A stretch of DNA of 12,373 nt from JBMZCV01 sp049613665. Its GTDB lineage: Bacteria > Bacteroidota > Bacteroidia > Chitinophagales > UBA2359. Numbering within the stretch: position 1 is the stretch's first letter; every line of letters starts with the position of its first letter. A model generated the notes under the pieces. It saw only the letters and a program-made list of their open reading frames with translations. It had not been told where the DNA came from and made no database searches. Below are positions 1 through 7,141 of the stretch, one piece after another. Location: NCBI GenBank assembly GCA_049613665.1, contig JBMZCV010000150.1:1-12373 (forward strand), written 5' to 3'. Position numbers and translations under genes: made by a program.

Positions 1-142
1 TATTTTCATTCTTTAACTGCTTTTCGTGCCTCGCAGTGACAAAAAGTTGATATTTTCATTCTTTAACTGCTTTTCATACTTCGCAGTGACAAAAAGTTGA
101 TATTTGCATTCTCTAACTGCTTTTCATACTTCGCAGTGACAA
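1..142. repeat. 50-bp tandem repeat, three copies (left edge may cut it)
   Basis: Three head-to-tail units start at 1, 51 and 101. Units 1 and 2 differ at 3 of 50 positions. Unit 3 matches unit 2 except at two positions and diverges after about 142. Each unit contains the short inverted arms ACTGC and GCAGT about 12 nt apart, so each could form a small hairpin. The units carry no open frame. The array may continue beyond the left edge, so the copy number is a minimum. It lies downstream of the 3' end of the superoxide dismutase gene. It resembles dispersed intergenic repeats rather than a CRISPR, because no unique spacers separate the units. Confidence 0.9.
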
Positions 143-170
143 TAAAGGGCTAAAATACACATTTTTCACA

Positions 171-228
171 AAAACAAAAAACGTCTTTTCTACCACGAAT
201 GATAGAAAAGACGTTTTCATTTTTTTAT
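171..228. terminator. Bidirectional intrinsic terminator after superoxide dismutase
   Basis: Positions 178-192 and 203-217 form a perfect 15-bp stem (core ACGTCTTTTCTA) around a 10-nt loop. An A-rich run (171-180) lies on one side and a T-rich run (220-228) on the other, so it can stop transcription in both directions. It lies just past the stop codon of the minus-strand superoxide dismutase gene (239). Confidence 0.88.
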
Positions 229-238
229 TTCAAAAAGC

Positions 239-841
239 TTATTTCGCTGCTGCAAAATTAGCTGCTACTGCGTCCCAGTTCACGACATTGAAGAAAGCCG
301 ATACATAGTCTGGACGACGATTTTGGTAGTTGAGGTAGTAAGCGTGTTCCCAAACGTCTAAGCCCAAAATAGGTGTGCAACCGCAAGAGATAACATCCAT
401 CAAAGGATTGTCTTGATTTGGAGTAGAGCAAACGCAAAGACCGCCATCTTTTACGCCAAGCCAAGCCCAGCCAGAGCCAAAACGAGTGCCTGCCGCTTTG
501 CTAAAGTCCGCTTTGAAAGCCTCGAAAGAACCGAAAGCTGCATTGATAGCCTCCGCAAGTTCGCCAGTAGGTTCGCCACCGCCATCTGGCGACATTACGC
601 TCCAAAACAAAGAGTGATTGAAAAAACCACCACCATTATTTCGTACTGCTGTGTTTGTGCTTGCTATTTTCAACAATTCTTCGATAGATTTGCCTTCCAA
701 GTCTGTGCCAGCAATCGCAGCATTTAGTTTTCTAGTGTAACCTGCATGGTGCTTACCGTGATGAATTTGCATCGTGCGAGTATCAATATGTGGTTCTAGT
801 GCATCGTGTGCATACGGTAAATCAGGAAGTGTAAAAGCCAT
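239..841 (-). CDS. Superoxide dismutase, Fe/Mn family (Mn-type residues)
   Basis: Converts superoxide to oxygen and hydrogen peroxide. No signal peptide is visible, so it is probably cytoplasmic. The 200-residue length is normal for the family. The N-terminus (MAFTLPDLPY) and the helical hairpin with IHHGKHH are typical. Metal ligands by family position are His27, His76 (NHSLFW), Asp162 and His166 (DVWEHAYY). Gly72 and Gln143 (NQDNPLM) occupy the positions used by Mn enzymes, where Fe enzymes place a Gln on the other segment. This suggests Mn or a cambialistic enzyme, but metal choice cannot be settled from sequence. Four cysteines form two CxC pairs (136/138 and 153/155), flanking the NQD loop and lying just before the third ligand. 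It is followed by a strong terminator and has its own 199-bp upstream region, so it is probably transcribed alone. The symbol sodA or sodB is left open. Confidence 0.96.
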   Translation of the reverse strand: MAFTLPDLPYAHDALEPHIDTRTMQIHHGKHHAGYTRKLNAAIAGTDLEGKSIEELLKIASTNTAVRNNGGGFFNHSLFWSVMSPDGGGEPTGELAEAINAAFGSFEAFKADFSKAAGTRFGSGWAWLGVKDGGLCVCSTPNQDNPLMDVISCGCTPILGLDVWEHAYYLNYQNRRPDYVSAFFNVVNWDAVAANFAAAK

Positions 842-861
842 TTTTTTATGTTTTATTTGTG

Positions 862-934
862 ATAATAAATTTATTATTTTTTGTGGAAAAAAGCATTTTC
901 AACACATTTGTAAAAGAGTGGTTTATTACTCTTT
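862..934. promoter_or_regulatory. Palindromes upstream of superoxide dismutase
   Basis: The sequence at 862-877 is a perfect 16-bp AT-only palindrome, 21 bp upstream of the sod start. A second inverted repeat, AAAGAGT (913-919) with ACTCTTT (928-934), lies further up. Either could be an operator or part of the untranslated leader. In such AT-rich DNA the first may be chance. I see no exact TAnnTTTG box here. Confidence 0.25.
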
Positions 935-1040
935 CGTTTTGCTAAAATATTTTTAAATAAAATTAAAATATTATATTGTTTTCAATGCTATTTCTATTTG
1001 CTAATATAAAGTTTTAGCTTCGCAAAAGGTTCAAAAACTT

Positions 1041-1487
1041 CTACTTAAATTTTCTTTTTCTTCTAAAAAAATCACTTAAAATAGTCGCACAATCACGCTC
1101 TAAAATACCTTGTACGACTTGCGTTTTTGGATGCAAAGCTTTTTTTGCCTGCATAGAAAAACCACGTTTGTCATCGCTCGCACCATATACTATGCCGCCT
1201 ATTTGCGACCAATATAAAGCACCTGCACACATCAAACAAGGTTCTAGCGTAATATATAAAATGCAATCTTTCAAGTATTTAGCACCTAAATATTGTGTTG
1301 CGGCCGTAATCGCTAGTATTTCGGCATGAGCTGTCACATCTTGCAAGGTTTCTACCTGATTGTAGGCTTTCGCTATGATTTGGCCATCGCAAACCACCAC
1401 CGCACCAACAGGCACTTCATCGGCATCAAAAGCATTTTGAGCTTGCAACAATGCTAGTTTCATAAAATATTCGTGCGAAAATAACAT
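1041..1487 (-). CDS. tadA: tRNA adenosine(34) deaminase TadA
   Basis: Deaminates adenosine to inosine at the wobble position of tRNA-Arg(ACG), a cytoplasmic and usually essential step. The 148-residue product shows the cytidine/deoxycytidylate deaminase zinc site. His54-Ala-Glu56 supplies a zinc ligand and the catalytic glutamate, and Pro83-Cys84-x-x-Cys87 (PCLMC) supplies the other two ligands. DEVPVGAVVV near residue 23 and YGASDDKRGF near residue 101 are also typical of TadA. Length and motif spacing match the family. A guanine deaminase or other CMP/dCMP-type deaminase is less likely given this motif context. It lies between sod and accA on the same strand with gaps of 199 and 114 bp. There is no clear hairpin in either gap, so read-through from accA is possible. 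Confidence 0.93.
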   Translation of the reverse strand: MLFSHEYFMKLALLQAQNAFDADEVPVGAVVVCDGQIIAKAYNQVETLQDVTAHAEILAITAATQYLGAKYLKDCILYITLEPCLMCAGALYWSQIGGIVYGASDDKRGFSMQAKKALHPKTQVVQGILERDCATILSDFFRRKRKFK

Positions 1488-1601
1488 TTTATTCTAGTGT
1501 TTAATTTTAAATTGTGAGTTTTTAGTTATTTTTCTTGGCTCTTATTCAATTCAAAAAAATTTGCCAAAACAAAAAACACTAAACAAGGGCTAAAATTGTC
1601 A

Positions 1602-2558
1602 TTATTTTTTTACGACATACTCTCCCATAGCCGAAAATTTATCAATACGATGTTTGACAAGTTCATCACTATTCATTTTTTTTAATTCTGCCAAATGTTT
1701 TTGAATATAAGATTTGACGGTTGCTACCATTTTTAAAGGCGAGTGATGTGCTCCTCCCAAAGGTTCTGGCACAATTTCGTCAATTAAGTTGAAGTGTTTC
1801 ATATTTTCGGCTGTCAATTTCAGCTCTTCGGCTGCTTTTTGCTTATAATCCCAGCTTCGCCACAAAATAGAAGAACATGACTCTGGCGAAATAACAGAAT
1901 ACCATGTGTTTTCGAGCATCAAAATGCGATTGCCCATACCAATGCCCAAAGCACCGCCTGATGCTCCTTCACCTATGATAACACAAACAACAGGTACGGT
2001 CAGTTGTGCCATTTCAAACAAGTTGCGTGCAATAGCTTCTGCTTGGCCACGCTGTTCGGCCTCTATGCCTGGATATGCTCCAGGAGTATCAATAAGGCAA
2101 ACAATTGGTTTGTCGAATCGTTCTGCTAGTTTGATGAGTCGCAAAGCTTTTCGATAGCCTTCTGGATTGGCCATACCAAAATTTCGATATTGACGACTTT
2201 TGGTGTCTTTGCCTTTTTGCTGGCCAATAAACATGATTGTTTGCCCATCGAGGTTTCCAAAACCGCCTACGATGGCCTTATCATCGCCAAAATTGCGGTC
2301 GCCGTGCAATTCGGTGAAATGCTCACACATATTTTCGAGATAAAACAAGGTGTAAGGTCGTTCTGGGTGTCGTGACAATTGAACTTTTTGCCAAGCTGTG
2401 AGGTTTTGGTAAGTTTTAATTTTTGTTTGTTCCAACTTGCCTTCTAGCTCTCTAATTGCATTGCTCATATCAATGTTTTCGCTTGTACCAATCTCTCTCA
2501 ATTGTTCCAAACGCTCATAAATATCGGCTATGGGTTGTTCAAAATCTAAAAAAGTCAT
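1602..2558 (-). CDS. accA: Acetyl-CoA carboxylase carboxyltransferase subunit alpha
   Basis: Alpha half of the carboxyltransferase that, with AccD, moves the carboxyl group from biotinylated AccB to acetyl-CoA to give malonyl-CoA for fatty-acid synthesis. The 318 residues match the usual length (about 319 in E. coli), and the start MTFLDFEQPIADI is the usual family start. A helical N-terminal part (about 1-60) precedes the crotonase-fold carboxyltransferase domain. That domain carries DTPGAYPGIEAEQRGQAEA (from 157), GEGASGGALGIGMGNR (197-211) and the SVISPESCSSILWR segment (from 221). The glycine-rich segments form the oxyanion and CoA pocket in this family. All conserved blocks are present, so the gene looks intact. 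accD is not in the window. A long palindrome-rich gap lies upstream. Confidence 0.97.
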   Translation of the reverse strand: MTFLDFEQPIADIYERLEQLREIGTSENIDMSNAIRELEGKLEQTKIKTYQNLTAWQKVQLSRHPERPYTLFYLENMCEHFTELHGDRNFGDDKAIVGGFGNLDGQTIMFIGQQKGKDTKSRQYRNFGMANPEGYRKALRLIKLAERFDKPIVCLIDTPGAYPGIEAEQRGQAEAIARNLFEMAQLTVPVVCVIIGEGASGGALGIGMGNRILMLENTWYSVISPESCSSILWRSWDYKQKAAEELKLTAENMKHFNLIDEIVPEPLGGAHHSPLKMVATVKSYIQKHLAELKKMNSDELVKHRIDKFSAMGEYVVKK

Positions 2559-2645
2559 AAAGTTCCTAAATTGTGTAATTCATTATTTTGCTACAAAAAA
2601 TATATGTTAAGTACCTAGACAATATAAACTGACTTTTTGCTGAAA

Positions 2646-2672
2646 CTAACGCTAGAAATTTCAATGCGTTAG
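2646..2672 (-). repeat. 27-bp hairpin repeat, copy A (CTAACGCATTGAAA family)
   Basis: CTAACGC (2646-2652) pairs with GCGTTAG (2666-2672) around a 13-nt loop. Read on the minus strand it shares the 14-nt string CTAACGCATTGAAA with the element at 12072-12098, and both end in a GTTAG arm. It lies about 90 bp upstream of the accA start. Confidence 0.65.
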
Positions 2673-2793
2673 CAACAAATCGTCTTTTTATTAAATAGTG
2701 CTTGGCACTTAGCGGCAGTTGCAAAGTTACTATTTTTAGATGGTATAGCAGCTAGATATGCTATTTTTTCTAAAAACCATTAATAAGTTAAGT

Positions 2794-2949
2794 ATGTATA
2801 ACTGTCTTTTCGTGCTTCGTTTCAAAAAATAGATATTTAGGCTAAAATCGGATTTAGGTAGGTATAAAACCTACTGCTACTGAGCCTTTTCAGTATATTT
2901 TAGCTCAAAAAAACAAACAAATTTAAAGTTCGAAAAGACAATTATACAT
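2794..2949. repeat. Large nested imperfect palindrome
   Basis: The outer arms at 2794-2812 and 2931-2949 are inverted copies over 19 bp with one mismatch (core TGTCTTTTCG). Inner arms GCTAAAAT (2841-2848) and ATTTTAGC (2897-2904) share almost the same centre, near 2872. Close to the centre is a small hairpin, GTAGGT (2858-2863) with ACCTAC (2869-2874). The nesting suggests one foldable element of about 156 bp, such as a miniature element or a structured transcript. Confidence 0.6.
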
Positions 2950-3072
2950 GCTGTTTCGATGCTCATGCTTTTAAAATCAAGGTTTTAGCTTCTACAATTG
3001 AAAACCTGTCAAATTTAACAAATATATAATAAGTTTGGGTTATGGCCAGCTATTCTCGGTTTAACAAAAGAA

Positions 3073-3188
3073 ACCTTTTTTGATAGGGGAAACATACTAT
3101 TTTTCAGTTCAAAAGGCTATAAAAATAGGAAATATTGGTCTTCTTAGCCTAAAAAAAATAGTATGTTTAAGCTTTTGATAAAAAAGGC
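3073..3188. repeat. Imperfect palindrome with perfect 15-bp arms
   Basis: The arms at 3090-3104 and 3154-3168 (core AAACATACTATTTTT and its complement) are perfectly inverted. Inside them AGGCTA (3114-3119) pairs with TAGCCT (3145-3150). Outside them CCTTTTTTGAT (from 3074) is matched by GATAAAAAAGG (up to 3188) with one mismatch. The element spans about 115 bp and has no coding potential. A further inverted pair, CCAGCTATTCTCG (3046-3058) and CGAAAATAGCTGG (3258-3270), brackets it. Confidence 0.65.
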
Positions 3189-3280
3189 CTTAAAAACTAA
3201 TTGCTGACACAGAAAAACAAGTGGATATTTTTTTATAATATTTATTTTATTTCAAAGCGAAAATAGCTGGGTTATGGCAT

Positions 3281-3335
3281 AAAAAAAGAAGCCCAAAATA
3301 AGTATTATACATATCTTATTTTGGACTTTTTTCTT
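3281..3335. terminator. Terminator of the giant surface-protein gene
   Basis: Arms 3291-3302 and 3315-3326 form a 12-position stem with one mismatch (core CCAAAATAAG) and a 12-nt loop. An A-run at 3281-3287 serves as the U-tract for the minus-strand gene ending at 3360, and a T-run follows on the other side, so it may act both ways. Confidence 0.85.
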
Positions 3336-3359
3336 AAAAAAACTAGCTCAAATTTGTTT

Positions 3360-6300
3360 TTATTTTACAATAACAAGTTTTGAAGTTTCTTTATAATTAC
3401 CATTTTGAAGAGTCACAAAATAAGTGCCATTGGCCAAATTGGTAAGGTCTATTTCTGTTTGATAGCTATTGGCAGTTTGCTCGGCCACAATGCGGCCTGC
3501 AAGGTCTGCTATTGTAATCTTCGCATTTTCAATCATTTCAAAGCTGTCATAAGTTACTGTCACGATATTTTGAGCTGGATTTGGATAAGCTTCAAAACTT
3601 ACCGTATTATTGCCTATTTCAAATGGATTGGCAAGTTGTTGGTTTTTAGTAGCACAAGCACTTGTAAGGCTAAATTGCTCTGGCGTTTGATAAGGCGAAT
3701 CTTCACTGCCACACAAAGCTCGTACAGACCAAATATAATTATTTGGAGTAACATTATTAAAGTTTTTGAAATTGTCGCTTACTACCCAATATAAAACATT
3801 GTTGGTGCCTGCTTTTTTTCCTGCTACTTGATAGCCTACTGCATCTGGCACTATGTCCCATTGCAATCGCAAGGTATTGCAACCATCTGGTTCTATCTCT
3901 TCTGTTAGGTTAATTGGTGAGTAACATCCTGTTAGGCAATTTAGATTAATAAATTCGACATAACTACAACCAATAACGTCTGTAATCGTGAGTTGATAAG
4001 TACCTTGAGGAATACCACTAAGTGTATTCATTGATGAAGTGCTAGTAGTTCCCAATAGATTCCATTGAACAGTATAAGGAGCAGTTCCGCCAGAAGGAGC
4101 AGTACTCAACATACCATTGTCTTGCCCACAAAGTGGATTAGTTTGGGTGATATTAGCTTCTAAAACAGGCAATACATCGAGGTCGATAACAATTGTGCTG
4201 TCGCAACCATTAACGGTAGAAAGTGTAACAGAATAAACTCCGTCTGTATCTACAACTGAGCCATCTGGCAAAATATAATCTTCGCCACCACAAATATAAA
4301 GCGATTCGCCTATGGTATAAGAAGGGTTGAACGTCACATTTGAATAAATGATACTGTCGCAGCCGCTTTCTGATGCTAAATTAGAGGTGTAAGTACCATT
4401 GTTGAATACTTGCGTTCCGTCTGGCAAGAAATAGTCTGTGCCAAAACAAGCATCAACATCTTCAACTGTTTCATAATTGTCTGTTACATTTAAGATGCTA
4501 AGAATTGTGCTATCACAACCGTTTGCAGTCATATAAGTTGTTGGATATGATCCTGCTACATTTACGGTAGTTCCGCTTGGCAATAAGTAAGGCAATTCGC
4601 TATCGCAAATATTAATCACAAAATCAAATTCGTAAGTAGGATTGACACTTAATATGGTAGTGAGTGTGCTGTCGCAACCATTAACAGTATTAAAAGCATT
4701 AACATAAGTACCTGCTACATCTACAATATTTCCATTTGGTAGTGTGTAAGTTTCATTATTGCAAATAGCCACATTTGAAACATTGCTATATCTTTCGTTC
4801 ACTATCAAGTTGATGACAACATTGCTATCGCAACCTGCTGCACTTGTAAATGTAAATGGATAATTGCCACTCATATCTGTGGTTGTTCCGTCTGGCAAAG
4901 TATAAGTTTGTGTCTCACAAATTTCTTCATTTATTGTAGTTGTTGGCAAAGCAATAACACTAATATTTGTTGTGATAATACTATCGCAACCTGCAACAGA
5001 TGTCAAAGAGCTAAAATAACTGCCTGCTGTCGTTGCTGTCAAGCCACTTGGAAGTGTGTACACTTCGCCATCGCAAATCGCAACGTTATCTGTAGTATTG
5101 AAACTAGCCACAATGCTAAGACTGATTGTGATAATGCTATCGCAACCTGCCGCAGAACTTAAAGTAACCATATAATCTCCTTCTGTATCCACTACTGTAT
5201 TGTCTGGCAAAGTATAAGTTTCACCTGTGCAAATTTCTACATCTTCAACTATATCATAATTTGGATTAACGCTCAAGTTTGTAGTGACTACGCTATCGCA
5301 ACCAACGCTAGAAACTAAAGTAACAGGATAAGCACCTGCATCGCTTACCACCAAACTATTTTGAAGTGTATAAGTTTGTCCATCGCAAATTTCGACATCT
5401 ACGCTAGTAGCAAAAGCATTTACGACATTAAGATTTATCACAACGGTACTATCACAGCCAGCCGTGCTTGTCAAGTTTACAGCATAGTTTCCTGCTACCG
5501 TAGTAGTGTTTCCATCTGGCAAAGTGTAAGTATCGCCATCGCAAATAGTTGCACTTGTAGCTTCAGTATAGCTTTGGTTTACTACAATATTAGTTGTAAT
5601 GGTACTATCACAGCCAGCAGCAGAAGTAAATGTCAATGGATATGAACCAGCACCATCTACAATCACTCCATTTGGCAAAGTATAGCTATCGCCATCACAA
5701 ATTTCTGCATTTTCAGTAATGTTATAAGTCACACAACCACCACAGCTATTGGCCATTCCTGGCGAAGCATACAAAGATGAACCTGAATATTCAGTTACAT
5801 AGTTATTTGAAACATTCCAATTATTTGCCAAAGCATTGTCAGTATTATAGTCACACAAAATTAAAGAAGGGCCATTGCCATCGGCAGCACCAGGCCAGTT
5901 ATTATTATCATCATAAGGCACTTGATCGACAATTTCGCCAGAAGGACTATATAAAGTAACGATTTCGCCACTATTGCCCAAGCTGTTTCCGTCCCATTGA
6001 TAAGTGTTTATTCCGAAAGTAGCAAACATCTGACTTGCATTAAAAGCAATGACTTTGTAATCGCCTGCTGCAATTGCAGTTCCGCTAGGAAACACAAAAT
6101 CTACACCCATAAAATAATAATTAGATACATCAACCGTGCCTGTTCCGCTATTAAAAATTTCGATAAACTCTAGCAAATCTGTACCAATTCCAGCATCATT
6201 ATACATTATTTCGGTAATAACAAGGCTAATAGGTTCATTCAAAACAAAACTAGCTATTTGTTGATTGCTATTCATATTTCCAAACAAATCTGTTACGTTT

Positions 6301-7094
6301 AGTGCTTCCAACGTATAAATAACATCATAGCTAATAGGAGCATTCAAAGTAAGTGTAACCACATTGTTGCTAGAGCTAAGGCTCACAACAGTTCCAAAAT
6401 TGCCTATATAGTTGTTGATATTGTTGGCCTGTGCTGAGTTCACATCTTCGTCAAATGTCAAAACAAGTGTTGTTTGATTTAGTGCTTCAACACTATAAAG
6501 ACTTGGCGGCGTACTATCGACACAGCTATTATCCATTTTTGGCGAAGCAAACAATGGCAAATCGCCATAAATGCCTTGATTTGTAGTAGAAGCAGCCCAA
6601 CTTGAAGCCATTGAGTTGTCGCTATTGTAGTCGCACAAAATAAGCGAAGCACCACCACCATCGGCAAAAATTGGCCAGCCTGTCGCAAAGTCATCGTCAT
6701 AAAAAACCGTGTCCATCAAAGTACCAAAAGGATTATATAAGGCCAATCCTTCGCCAGAGTTGCTCAAATTTGCTCCTGCAGGCCACTCGTAAGCAGTTAT
6801 TCCAAACTCGCTTGCAATTTCGGTAGCCGAAAAAGCTACTAAAGTATATTCTCCTGCATTGAGGCTTGCTCCACCAGGGAAAGTAAAATCAACACCAGAA
6901 ATATGATAACCTGCCAAATTGACTGTACTAACGCCTTTGTTGTAGATTTCAATAAAATCTAATTCGTCAGTACCAATACTAGGGTCGTTATACATAATTT
7001 CGGTAAAAACCAAGTCGGTTTGAGCCTTAGCAGTATTACTAAAGCAAGCAAAAAATGCAAAAACCACACTTATGTGTAGAAAAAACTGCTTCAT
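3360..7094 (-). CDS. Large secreted multidomain protein with T9SS C-terminal sorting signal
   Basis: Predicted to be exported by Sec, then moved across the outer membrane by the type IX secretion system, and anchored or released at the surface. Exact role unknown. I start at 7094 (1,244 residues), not the longer in-frame ATG at 7136, because MKQFFLHISVVFAFF begins a clean signal peptide (cleavage near residue 24, after AKA) and a -7 box overlaps the longer start. Domains in order (residues from 7094): lamin-tail domain 1 (27-190; FTEIMYND), Ig-like domain (about 195-286), lamin-tail domain 2 (289-454), ten two-cysteine repeats (456-976), SprB-like repeat (977-1053), fibronectin-III-like domain (about 1059-1144), and a type A sorting domain (about 1166-1244; YPNP, DLAGR, NGTYFV, KLVIVK). 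It is transcribed alone and followed by a terminator. Similar repeats occur in adhesin-like or gliding-related Bacteroidota surface proteins; adhesion is an inference. No catalytic domain was recognised. Confidence 0.93.
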   Translation of the reverse strand: MKQFFLHISVVFAFFACFSNTAKAQTDLVFTEIMYNDPSIGTDELDFIEIYNKGVSTVNLAGYHISGVDFTFPGGASLNAGEYTLVAFSATEIASEFGITAYEWPAGANLSNSGEGLALYNPFGTLMDTVFYDDDFATGWPIFADGGGASLILCDYNSDNSMASSWAASTTNQGIYGDLPLFASPKMDNSCVDSTPPSLYSVEALNQTTLVLTFDEDVNSAQANNINNYIGNFGTVVSLSSSNNVVTLTLNAPISYDVIYTLEALNVTDLFGNMNSNQQIASFVLNEPISLVITEIMYNDAGIGTDLLEFIEIFNSGTGTVDVSNYYFMGVDFVFPSGTAIAAGDYKVIAFNASQMFATFGINTYQWDGNSLGNSGEIVTLYSPSGEIVDQVPYDDNNNWPGAADGNGPSLILCDYNTDNALANNWNVSNNYVTEYSGSSLYASPGMANSCGGCVTYNITENAEICDGDSYTLPNGVIVDGAGSYPLTFTSAAGCDSTITTNIVVNQSYTEATSATICDGDTYTLPDGNTTTVAGNYAVNLTSTAGCDSTVVINLNVVNAFATSVDVEICDGQTYTLQNSLVVSDAGAYPVTLVSSVGCDSVVTTNLSVNPNYDIVEDVEICTGETYTLPDNTVVDTEGDYMVTLSSAAGCDSIITISLSIVASFNTTDNVAICDGEVYTLPSGLTATTAGSYFSSLTSVAGCDSIITTNISVIALPTTTINEEICETQTYTLPDGTTTDMSGNYPFTFTSAAGCDSNVVINLIVNERYSNVSNVAICNNETYTLPNGNIVDVAGTYVNAFNTVNGCDSTLTTILSVNPTYEFDFVINICDSELPYLLPSGTTVNVAGSYPTTYMTANGCDSTILSILNVTDNYETVEDVDACFGTDYFLPDGTQVFNNGTYTSNLASESGCDSIIYSNVTFNPSYTIGESLYICGGEDYILPDGSVVDTDGVYSVTLSTVNGCDSTIVIDLDVLPVLEANITQTNPLCGQDNGMLSTAPSGGTAPYTVQWNLLGTTSTSSMNTLSGIPQGTYQLTITDVIGCSYVEFINLNCLTGCYSPINLTEEIEPDGCNTLRLQWDIVPDAVGYQVAGKKAGTNNVLYWVVSDNFKNFNNVTPNNYIWSVRALCGSEDSPYQTPEQFSLTSACATKNQQLANPFEIGNNTVSFEAYPNPAQNIVTVTYDSFEMIENAKITIADLAGRIVAEQTANSYQTEIDLTNLANGTYFVTLQNGNYKETSKLVIVK
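4167..5729 (-). repeat. Ten tandem 156-bp coding repeats (52-residue two-Cys modules)
   Basis: Within the giant gene, ten modules follow the pattern IC-dG-x-tYtLPdG ... GCDS. Counting from the 7094 start, the first cysteines are at residues 466, 518, 570, 622, 674, 726, 778, 830, 883 and 935, a 52-residue period with one single-residue insertion in module 8. The second cysteine lies 29 residues after the first (30 in module 8), so one intramodule disulfide each is plausible. Modules have diverged in sequence but hardly in length. Confidence 0.92.
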
Positions 7095-7133
7095 AACATT
7101 TAAGTTTTGTTGAAAAAAAAAGTTTATAGCTTG

Positions 7134-7141
7134 CAAAGTTA
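7134..7141 (-). promoter_or_regulatory. Bacteroidota -7 box for the giant gene
   Basis: Read on the minus strand, 7141-7134 is TAACTTTG, an exact match to TAnnTTTG. Transcription would start near 7127, giving a leader of about 30 nt before the ATG at 7094. The box overlaps the alternative upstream ATG at 7136, which argues against that start. I could not find a convincing TTG at the expected -33 distance. Confidence 0.5.

Larger units (their letters stand above)
2559..3359. other. 801-bp gene-free region dense in inverted repeats
   Basis: I see no credible coding frame here on either strand. The stretch holds upstream sequence for accA (2559 to about 2640), the CTAACGC hairpin (2646-2672), a small nested hairpin with arms TTTTTAGA (2733-2740) and TCTAAAAA (2769-2776), two large imperfect palindromes (2794-2949 and 3073-3188), a hairpin AGGTTTT/AAAACCT (2980-3007), and the terminator of the giant gene (about 3281-3335). 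It may be an accumulation of dispersed palindromic repeats or decayed miniature elements. A structured non-coding RNA cannot be excluded. Confidence 0.7.

Noticed and set aside
1..142. Possible CRISPR array at the left edge
   Set aside because: The full 50-bp unit repeats without unique spacers, so this is a simple tandem repeat.
413..956. Plus-strand open frames opposite and upstream of superoxide dismutase
   Set aside because: The opposing sod frame is unambiguous, and these products match no recognisable family and overlap the sod promoter region.
2559..3359. Insertion sequence or transposase remnant in the gene-free region
   Set aside because: Inverted arms are present but there is no transposase-like coding frame on either strand, so only a non-autonomous or degenerate element can be considered.
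4908..5645. Plus-strand open frames opposite the repeat region of the giant gene
   Set aside because: They are antisense shadows created by the periodic coding repeats; the cysteine-rich, low-complexity products show no family motif, while the minus-strand frame has clear domains.
6479..6700. Short minus-strand frame inside the giant gene
   Set aside because: It is an out-of-frame shadow within lamin-tail domain coding sequence and shows no independent features.
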